Made by a program: the position numbers and the translations under genes. The notes under the pieces are model-generated. The model was not told the DNA's origin. It saw nothing but the letters and a program-made list of their open reading frames with translations, and ran no database searches. 64,000 bases of DNA from Sambucus nigra (lineage: Eukaryota > Streptophyta > Magnoliopsida > Dipsacales > Adoxaceae): assembly GCA_949130495.1 (NCBI GenBank), contig OX422223.1, positions 79,888,751 to 79,952,750 on the forward strand, given 5' to 3'. Below are positions 54,895 to 64,000 of the stretch, one piece after another. The number at the start of each line of letters is the position of its first letter. Position 1 is the stretch's first letter.

Positions 54895-55979
54895 CTCTTT
54901 TAGATGATTCTGACCTATGGCACAATAGGTTGGGACACATCAGTTTTGATACCTTAAATCGGTTATCATCACAAGACGTTGTTAGAGGCTTACCTAAAAT
55001 AAAGAAATGCCCCTATATTGTTTGTGGTCCATGTCAAGTGGGTAAGATTACCAAATCCCCTCACAAAAATGTTAAAGACATTAACACCACCACACCTCTT
55101 GAACTTCTCCACATGGATTTAATGGGTCCAACTAGGACTGTTAGTCTAAATGGAAATTCTTATATCCTAGTCATTGTGGATGATTTCTCTCGATTTACTT
55201 GGGTAGCTTCCATGAAAGCCAAGTCAGAAACATTTAATAATTTTTTGAAAATTTTGACTCGTATAGAAAATGAGAAAGACACCCAAGTGACACAAATTTG
55301 AAGTGATAGAGGTGGTGAGTTTAAAGAAACTGGTATTATTGAATATTGTGAGGCTAATGGTTATTCTCATGAGTTTAGTGCTCCCAAACCTCCTCAACAA
55401 AATGGTGTTGTTGAACGGAAAAACAGAGTCATACAAGAAATGGCTAGAGTACTTATTCATGCTAAAAAATTACCTTTATACTTTTGGGAAAAAGCATGTT
55501 TTACTGCGGTGCACATTACCAATCGTGTATATCTTAGGAAGAATACCAAAATGACACATTATGAGTTTTGGTTCAACATAAAGCCCAATGTTAAGTATTT
55601 TCGTACTTTTGGCTCCTTTTGTTATGCTTGCAATGATCGTGATAATCTTTCTAAATTTGAAGCCAAAGGTGATAAATCCATTTTTGTTGGCTATTCTCAT
55701 AATAGCAGGGCCTCAAGAGTTTTTAACTTAAGAACCAAATCTATAGTAGAGTCCATTAATGTTGTTGTAATTGACAGCACTATTGAACCTGTTAGTAAAG
55801 ATCCACCTGTAGAAACTGATTTGGATACAAATATTTTAAATGATTCAGTTTTGATAGAAGATGAATCTTTACCAGCACCAACCTTTGCCGTGCCTAACTG
55901 GGTTTCCAAAGATCATCCCTTCGCAGAAGTTGTGGGTGATATTCGTGCGCCCGTCAGGACTAGAAATCAATTACGTTAA
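54879..55979 (+). pseudogene. Family C integrase
   Basis: Pre-integrase zinc domain LWHNRLGHISFDTLNRL ... CPYIVCGPCQVGK (HHCC), then the catalytic core: first Asp in LLHMDLMGP, second in SDRGGEF, Glu in QQNGVVERKNR. The C-terminal part has FWEKACFTAVHITNRV and KYFRTFGSFCYA. Catalytic residues are all present. TGA at 55299-55301 directly precedes SDRGGEF, where the family has Arg (CGA to TGA fits). TAA at 55977-55979 ends the frame before RT, again in the same frame as what follows. Confidence 0.9.
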
Positions 55980-55988
55980 GTAGATCAT

Positions 55989-57480
55989 ATGGATGCATTT
56001 GTATCCCTTGTGGAACCAAAATCAGTAAATGAGGCACTTAGTGATTCATATTGGATTGATGCGATGCAAGAGGAGCTAGCTCAATTCACGGATCATGACG
56101 TGTGGTATTTAGTCCCGAGGCCTCAGGATATCAAAGTAATCGGTACAAAATGGATTTTCAAAAACAAGACCGATGAAAAAGGGATAGTCATTCGAAATAA
56201 GGCTAGGCTAGTTGCACAGGGTTATTCTCAAATAGAAGGAATAGACTGTGATGAGACATTTGCCCCGATAACTCGTTTTGAATTAGTGAGATTACTTCTA
56301 GCTGTTGCTTGTCACTTACAATTTAAGCTTTTTCAAATGGACGTTAAATCTGCTTTTCTTAATGGTATTCTTTCCAAAGAAGTGTACGTTGAGCAGCCCA
56401 AAGGTTGCCATGATCCCAAACTCCCTAATCATGTTTATAGACTTAAAAAGGCTTTATATGGTCTAAAATAGGCCCCTCGCGCTTGGTATAAACGTTTTAC
56501 TGCTTTTCGATCTTCACATGGGTTTGTTAGAGGAGGTGTTGACCAAACTCGTTTTGCTAAGAAGTCTAATAAAAATGACATTTTGTTTGCTCAAATTTAT
56601 GTAGATGACATTATTTTTGAGCCAACATCACCAAATGAAGTTAAACAGTTTTCAAAAGACATAAATAGTGAATTTAAGATGTCACTTATGGGGAGTTACA
56701 GTATTTCCTAGGAATTCAAATAAGACAACGAAGTGATGGCCTTTTTATATCTCAATCTAAGTATGCTAAGGATTTACTTGTTAAATTTGGACTTGAAAAT
56801 GCTAAAATATCGTCTACTCCTATGTCTATAAAAAAACAAATTATCTAAATCTGATAGTGGCCCGGATGTAGATCCCACGTTATACCGTAGCATTATTGGT
56901 AGTTTATTATACTTAACTGCTTCTAGACCTGATATTCAATATGTTGTTTGTATTTGTGCGCGGTTTCAATCCAATCCAAAGGAGTCTCACCTTAATTGTT
57001 CTAAAAATATTTTGAAATACGTTAAAGGCACAATTGAGTTTGGACTTTGGTATACCAATGACTCTTCTTATGAGATAATTGGGTACTCGGATGCGGATTG
57101 GGGCAGTAGCACGGATGATTGTTGTTCCACTTCGGGTGGTTGCTATTATTTAGGACAAAATCTCGTTGGATGGTCTAGTAAAAATCAAACTAGTGTAACT
57201 TTATCAACTGCTGAATACGAATATGTTGCTACCGGTGCATGTTGTGCTCAACTAATTTGGATTAAACAAATTCTATCTAATTATGGTATTATTTAGTCCA
57301 AAGTTCACCTTTATTGTGATAATGAAAGTGTTATTTGCATTGCTTAAAATCCTGTCCAGCATAGTAGGACTAAGCACATTAATATAAGGCATCATTTCAT
57401 TAGAGAGTTGGTTGAATCGAAAGAGCTTATAATAGAACATACTTGCTGATATGTTCACAAAACCGTTAGATAAACCTAGT
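55989..57480 (+). pseudogene. Family C reverse transcriptase and RNase H
   Basis: RT motifs in order: VWYLVPRPQDIKVIGTKWIF, RLVAQGYSQIEGID, LFQMDVKSAFLNG, a KALYGLK segment broken by TAG at 56469-56471, and YVDDIIF (about 56598; catalytic Asps intact). A one-base loss near 56690 shifts the frame, and another change lies near 56835. RNase H follows: GYSDADWGSSTDD, STSGGCYYLG and TLSTAEYEYVA (57080-57240), LYCDNESVICI and HSRTKHINIRHHFIRE (57305-57405). Stops at 57294-57296 and near 57344. All catalytic motifs are recognisable but the product cannot be made as one chain. Confidence 0.9.
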
Positions 57481-57536
57481 TTTGAAATATTGAGACATAT
57501 GATAGGAATGACAGTAAGTTTGTGTTTAATCTGCAT

Positions 57537-58006
57537 CCTGTTTACAAGATCTCTGAGATTTTGGGGTAAAGATATCTATTAATAACTGGTATCTCTTAAA
57601 ATCATGTTTAATGTAGGAGACGTTCATTCTGCACTTTTTAAACACTTTTCTGTCTTAATTTCTTCCATTGTACTATTTAGTCAAATGGGAGGAGAGTTGA
57701 GTACATCATTTTCTATTATTTGTTGATTGTTCTTTCATGCTTATCCCATATCATACATTTCTGCACAATTATTTTCGTTATATTATTTTGGTAGAGCAAA
57801 TGATACTAACTTGATTTCTCGGCAGAAAGTGTATTTATGTTTTACAGGTTTTCATCAACCGTGCATCTGAGTTGTGTCTTTTCATTTCTAGGATGGGTGG
57901 GTAGTGAGAAACTCTTTTATATAGGACATATTAGGATGTAATTTTTCCTTAGTATATCATTTTATGTACTCAAGGGTTTTGTCAAAATAATTCCAATGGG
58001 GGAGTT
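57537..58006 (+). other. Family C 3' untranslated region and polypurine tract
   Basis: Non-coding, about 470 bp. AATGGGGGAGTT at 57995-58006 abuts the 3' LTR and is the probable polypurine tract; a second purine-rich stretch (AAATGGGAGGAGAG) lies at about 57683. Confidence 0.75.
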
Positions 58007-61000
58007 TGAAGTCCCTATATAGAGCACTCTTAGGGCTTGTGTTTAGTGCTTTAGCTATATAGGACTTCATCTAGTTGGACGGGAATTTTGACAAAATATT
58101 TATGTAATCTAGGATTGCGTGTCTCCCTATAGACGCCAAGCTCTCCTCGTTTATCTACATCAAATGAGCGCTCGATTCAGTCCGCCTTCTCAAGAAAAAG
58201 GTATTTCTCATTTTGTATGGCTCATAGGAATTTCTGTCACGTAGGACACGACACCACATTGCATGTGTATGTTACTTATCATATGTTATGATAATGTTTT
58301 GTTTCGTCATAATAATTTTTTTTTCAAAAACTTTAATTGAAGTTTTCATAAGAAAAATATTTCTGGTAAAAATAAAAATTTTCATTATTGTGGATCATCT
58401 GTTGTGCGTATCTTTCTTATATAAACAATATATATATATATATGGCTACATACCCACGTTGCATCTTATATATTTATATATTTGGTTATATCTTAAAGAG
58501 GTATGTTAACATATGTGCGCATGTTAAATATGTTATTATATATATTCGTGCCTATCATCTTATATATGTGTATGGCATCTTGTATGCGTGGCCCTTAGGT
58601 GCTACAAGTCACAGTGTTGGCCTGTGTATGTTTGACCGCATATATGTGGATGTATGTTAATATGTATAATATATATATATATATATATGGAGAGTTTCAC
58701 AAGTGGACCAAAAGAATGGACTTTTTAATGGACCGTAACAAAAAAACACATAATAACACATTAATTTTAATTCCTATAGTGTAATTGGTCCGAGCCAGCG
58801 GCACCAAATATGCGTGTCAATCGATCCCCCACCCCCCACACGCCCCCCACCCCCATGGCAACCCTGCTGTCATAAGGGCTGCTATGGTGATGGTGGTGGT
58901 TGGGGCGGTGGGGGGTTAGTGGGGTGAAGGTGTAGTCTCGGGTTCACGCTGGTGCGGACCAATTACACTATAGGAATTAAAATTAATGTGTTATTATGTG
59001 TTTTTTGTTAAGGTCCATTAAAAAGTCCATTCTTTTGGTCCACTTGTGAACCTCTCCCTATATATATATATATTATTTGATTGAGATAAGCCTCCATGTT
59101 TTTTTGACCTTTTTGGGATTTCACGATTTGACTTGGCAAAAGGTTGTCCCATAGATTTATATGTAATAGTAACTGATTGAGTGTGTTTATATATTAGTTT
59201 ATGTAAGCATATCTTTAATTTTTTTTATATATTAGCTTTGGTGATATGACCGTGTGAGGTCATTTATGAACTTAGGAGATGATAGGCAAACCTTTTTGGA
59301 TTTTGGCGTGTTCCCTTGATTTATGCAGTTGTGTCCCATCATTTTTTTAAGCTGATATTTCAAATGTTATTCGTAACAGTTGGCTTCCATAACTGTCTTC
59401 CACAACCCACGATTTTCTCTAAAACTGAAAGTGGTCTTTTGTAAAACGACACTGTGTGTCACTTTTGTCCAATGGTAATTTTTTTAATGCTTTACAGCTG
59501 GATTCTTATCCACATTTTTTTTCGCCCACAGTTTTTAGTAAAACCGAAGATGGTTTTACCTTTGACATATTATGTACACATTGCGTACGTTAGCTGGCTT
59601 TCTACGTGTCTGATATTTAAGGCTACATTTTGTGTTTCTTTTACAACCTCTAGATTACTTTTAATCTACGACTGTGTATATATCTTTCACAATCCTTGTG
59701 ACTTCTTTTAGCCCAATCAGACTGATTCTTTTTTGGCTATAAATACAGATCTTGAGTTTTAGTTTTTCACAACCGAGATAATTCATTTTTGAGCAAAAAT
59801 TCGGCCAAAATTTTTTGAGAGATAGAGATTATACACCAATACTTTTTAGAGATAAATCTTTTGTGTGTTCATAAAAAGCGATTGCTGAGTGTCAAAAACT
59901 TGTTGTGGATTCAAGCATGGATGCTTTTATTTTCAGAGTCTCTCATCTCAGATCTTGTTGATTTTTCATTCTGAAAAATCTGGTTGTAAGTGTTCTTATT
60001 GTTGTTTTTATTTTACTTGTATTTTCATATCTTTTTTCTGCTAGATCTAAAATATTTGTGTAGTGTCCTGCTGAAATATAGTTTATATATATATAAACAC
60101 TACACAAACTAACAACTGCTAGTGATCTTTATTGTTTAAAACATATTGTTTTAAATTTTCAAGGAATCTGGTACATAATTGAAAACATTATTTCTGGTTT
60201 AGTTATTTAAACCTAGACTTCTTGAAACCTAGTTTGAGAGTAAGAACTTCCTGATTTTCTGTATTGAAATAAATTTTCGAAATCTATTCTTTCTTTATTC
60301 AAGACTGCATGTAGAAGAATTTATCATATTCTAAATTGTTAAAACTGTTGAAGTTGTTTTGTGGTATTATATTAGATTAACATTTGTTTTAATCTAAATA
60401 TTCGTTTTAACAGTTACATGATATTTTTAGTCTTGATTCTTGTGTGAATATGATATCTTGCTTGTTTAAGTGATTTTCAGGATCTGTTTCATATCATATC
60501 ACTCACACATATTCTATCATGTTATAATCACGTAGACACATTTTTGTATGTGAATATTTGAACAAGTCTAGTGTTCAAGTTTGAAAGAAAGAAAAGAAAG
60601 TTTTTCGAAACTGAATTGAAAGTCAAGAAGACTTGACTTGATTTGAATGACATAAGACTTGTGAAGATATATATAGGAAATATAATATGTTGCATTGCAT
60701 TCTGTGTGTACTCATTAAGTGTGGGTTTGTATTCATATAGGATAGTACACCACACACTATCACTTCACTAGAAACTAAAACAATCGGCACTAAGCTAATC
60801 TTGAGATAAAAGAGCAAAAGGGAGAGGCTGAGAAATGTTGAACGCAAGAACAAGCGAAGACAGAATTAAAGAGAGAACAGAATAAGCAACCAGGTAGGAG
60901 TCTTGGTCGAGTGGGGTAATCGCTATATCTTTCTTCTTTATTTGTCGAGTTTGTTGTTTGTAAATCGTCCCTATTGATTTATTGTTTTAGTAGAAGTAGA

Positions 61001-61363
61001 TTAGGTAACTCCTATAGGAGTTCGTCGTTTTTCCCAGGGAAGGGTTTTTGCGACGTAAAATAAACACAGTGTGCTTTATATTTCTCGTATATCACTTTAC
61101 ATGAAAAATTAGGGTTAACTAAATAGAAACTCGCCTAAAACTGAATTGTTTATTATTTTTGTAAATCACCTTGATTTAAAAAGATAATAATTTGGACTGT
61201 TAATTAACTTTGAAAATCATATTCATTTTCATAATGTTAAAAAATTAAGTAAAAGTTTAATTTGGTCCCCTAAAGGATAACATCGTTAACTTGTAGGTAT
61301 GAGGGGTTTATTCGGCAAATAAGTTTACTTCCGCACCAAAAGTCTATTGCAGCCGCACTCTCA
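58007..61363 (+). mobile_element. Family C 3' LTR with MITE insertion
   Basis: Collinear with the 5' LTR apart from 58689-59057. Ends CGCACTCTCA at 61363, next to the ATATT duplication. The terminal stem (58007-58022 with 58054-58069) is better paired here than in the 5' copy. Confidence 0.95.
58689..59057. mobile_element. 369-bp MITE with ~104-bp terminal inverted repeats
   Basis: Left arm 58689-58792 starts GGAGAGTTTCACAAGTGGAC; right arm 58955-59057 ends GTCCACTTGTGAACCTCTCC. The arms are near-perfect inverted copies of about 104 bp around a GC-rich centre (58793-58954) that also has C-run/G-run complementarity. It is inserted in the (AT)n run of the 3' LTR and absent from the 5' LTR, so it arrived after the retroelement. 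Long terminal repeats and a possible 9-bp TATATATAT duplication suggest a Mutator-like MITE, but the AT-rich target hides the true duplication. Confidence 0.9.
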
Positions 61364-61368
61364 ATATT

Positions 61369-62399
<1,031 letters not shown>

Positions 62400-62400
<1 letters not shown>

Positions 62401-63990
62401 CACTAACCAAGCACCGAATGTGTAGCCAAATCTGATGGTCATCTTAGCCCAACTCAATGCCAAGATTAACAACCTTCAAATCGAGGTTCATGAAATGCAG
62501 TGGCAATGAGCCCAGATTATAGAAGAAACTACGGTCTTCTTTTCTCGTGTTATGGGTCCAATCGCTCCTGTAGTGGGTTCTAAAAGAGTACTAGCATGTT
62601 TCGTGTGCCCCACCAGCCAATGGGCCTCTACATGCCCAACTCCTGATTTGTAACCTTGCCCAGTTAGGGGCTAATCTATCACTACCCGCGGATCCCAAAG
62701 AGGAGGAACTAACCAAGGTCAAGGAATACCTCAAACTGCATTTGAAAAAGTTCGACCAAGTCAAGATATCCAGGAACTAAATGGATTACACCCATATGTC
62801 TTTGTATCACAAATCTAGACTTCCAGAGAAGTTCAAGATGCCATACATCGAGAAGTTTTGGGGAAGGGAACCCCTAATTGTTCACCTTCGAAGCCATCAC
62901 CACGCGATGACCCTCCTTGGGGCCTCCGAAGAGAAAATAGCCCAGATGTTTCACCAGACCTTGAAAAAAAGTTCCCTTCGAGGGTTTATGTCCCTTGAAT
63001 AATCTAGGATCCATAGTTAGGAGGATGTCGCCCGAGAATTCATGTCTATGTACAAGTATAATGCAGAGCTAGAGGTTATATGCCGAGATCTAGAGCTTCT
63101 TAAGCGAAACTCTGGGGAAGCTGTCAATAGCTTCATAGGAAAATGGAGAGAGAAGGCTAATACCATGACCAACAGGCCCTCTAAAGAGGAAAAAGTCAGT
63201 ATTATGAAAAATAACTTCTTGCCTCATATTCGAGTATCATTGGGAGGATATTATTACATTGACTTTCGAGCCCTTTGAGAGACTGGTGTAGAAATTGAGG
63301 AAGGTATCACCAAAGTGGAGTTTGAACCAAAGAAAGTGGTTAGATAGTTCACTCCCCGAAAGTATGCAAAGACAGCCAGTGTTACAGTCTCAACCATCAA
63401 CACTGTTTCACAACCTGCTACCTCTTAGGCTCCAGAAAATCACCCTAATTTTTCTAAAAAAGAATACACCGAGCTCCATGCTCCCCTATCGAAAGTCTAT
63501 CAGGCCCTCTTAAGCCAAAATCTCATCAAACCCTTGGACCCCAATCCATTACTAAATCCACTCGCTAAAAACTTCTAACCCGATGCCCGCTGTGATTTCC
63601 ACCAATTCGCAAGTCATAGCACCGACCAATGCTTCCACCATAGAAATATGGTCCAAGGCCTAATTGATCGGGGTACCATCGCCCCACCAACTAATCATAA
63701 ACCCAATACCACTCATAACCCACTTCCAGTACATACAAATACCATATTTCTATAAAGTGACCCACCTACTCAAATCGTGCCCAGCAAAGCTCCCATCATC
63801 CCTACAGTCTCACCTAAACCGCTTAAGGTTTCCCTATACTTTATCCTACACCCCACCTGCTTCGTCGATCAAGATTTTTCACTCCTTAAAAGGGCCTGCA
63901 TTGTCGTACGTACCCAATCTAAGAGGGGGGCATGGAGATACCTACTGTGTTGAACCCACTCTTGGACTTTGGGATGAAATTGCCCCCTAA
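62400..63990 (+). pseudogene. Tat/Ogre-type gag pseudogene, running to near the window end
   Basis: Main frame from about 62781: FKMPYIEKFWGREPLIVHLR and HHHAMTLLGASEEKIAQMFH, then REFMSMYKYNAELEVI with SGEAVNSFIGKWREKANTM, then YTELHAPLSKVYQALLSQNL. The zinc-binding-like tail is DARCDFHQFASHSTDQCFHH with MVQGLIDRGTI (about 63575-63680). This order and the C-x-F-H...H-S-T-D-x-C tail are typical of Tat/Ogre gag. Upstream (62400-62780) is a decayed N-terminus (LNAKINNLQIEVHEM). All the listed blocks lie in one frame, broken by several stops (for example after GFMSLE and FRAL). Protease and pol would lie beyond 64000. Confidence 0.8.
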
Positions 63991-64000
63991 GATGACAAAA

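Larger units (their letters stand above)
49128..61363 (+). mobile_element. Complete Ty1/copia element with ~3-kb LTRs (family C)
   Basis: 12,236 bp, flanked by the target duplication ATATT (49123-49127 and 61364-61368). Order: 5' LTR 49128-52099 (2972 bp), primer site 52102-52113, gag, protease, integrase, RT, RNase H, polypurine tract near 57995, 3' LTR 58007-61363 (3357 bp including a 369-bp MITE). Domain order PR-INT-RT-RH defines Ty1/copia; a gag with a coiled-coil extension suggests Sirevirus affinity. In the first ~290 bp the two LTRs differ at about 12 sites. Pol has several stops and frameshifts, so the element is not autonomous now. Confidence 0.95.

Noticed and set aside
55303..55554. 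83-residue plus-strand frame in the integrase region
   Set aside because: The integrase core is read in a neighbouring frame over the same bases.

Overview
This window looks like intergenic DNA from a large, AT-rich flowering-plant genome. It consists almost entirely of nested LTR retrotransposons, with two MITE-like elements and several microsatellites. I found no convincing host gene, tRNA, rRNA or CRISPR. The plant assignment rests on the element types: Sirevirus-like Ty1/copia elements (initiator-Met tRNA primer sites, repeated GGGGGAG tracts before the 3' LTR), Ty3/gypsy Tat/Ogre-lineage elements and a Tekay/Del-like chromovirus. All identifications come from reading motifs and comparing copies within the window; no database search was possible.

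Layout. 1-1386: 3' end and LTR of a Sirevirus-like element whose LTR is packed with CCGGACCGATCCGG-type words. 1387-2239: unassigned. 2240-4030: minus-strand chromovirus LTR and integrase tail. 4031-6280: plus-strand chromovirus-type LTR. 6281-9359: minus-strand Tat-lineage fragment (LTR, primer site, gag, protease, linker). 9360-13290: AT-rich non-coding DNA with a 361-bp MITE (12499-12859, 10-bp target duplication). 13290-18523: gag-only Sirevirus-like element (family B, minus) with reiterated primer sites. 18524-21320: non-coding. 21320-22433 and 31948-33250: two halves of a copia pol pseudogene (minus), split by a family A block at 22439-31942 that has three LTRs and matching GGGTT target duplications.

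33250-38426 is a plus-strand family A copy (gag, 3' region, LTR). It meets a minus-strand copy (38442-47879) at a run of 15 G. The LTR of that minus copy is split by a complete 6.35-kb gag-only Tat-lineage element (41430-47782, AATGG target duplication) that carries a 37-unit hairpin-forming minisatellite between gag and its 3' LTR. 47880-49122 and 61369-64000 appear to be the two flanks of another Tat/Ogre-like element (LTR end, primer site, leader, then gag). They are split by a 12.2-kb copia element (49128-61363, ATATT target duplication), which itself carries a 369-bp MITE in its 3' LTR.

How the parts relate. The gag-only families A and B keep LTRs, primer site, gag, a shared 3' region and polypurine tracts but no pol, so any mobility would need enzymes from pol-bearing relatives. 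The Tat-lineage gag-only element is a parallel case in the other superfamily. All coding regions seen here carry stops or frameshifts; the window is a record of insertion, recombination and decay rather than an active locus. The most interesting structures are the hairpin minisatellite in the 3' region of the Tat-lineage element, the tandemly repeated primer-site leader of family B, the recurring GGAC/GTCC hairpin at the start of the Sirevirus-like LTR families, and the palindrome clusters inside their LTRs.
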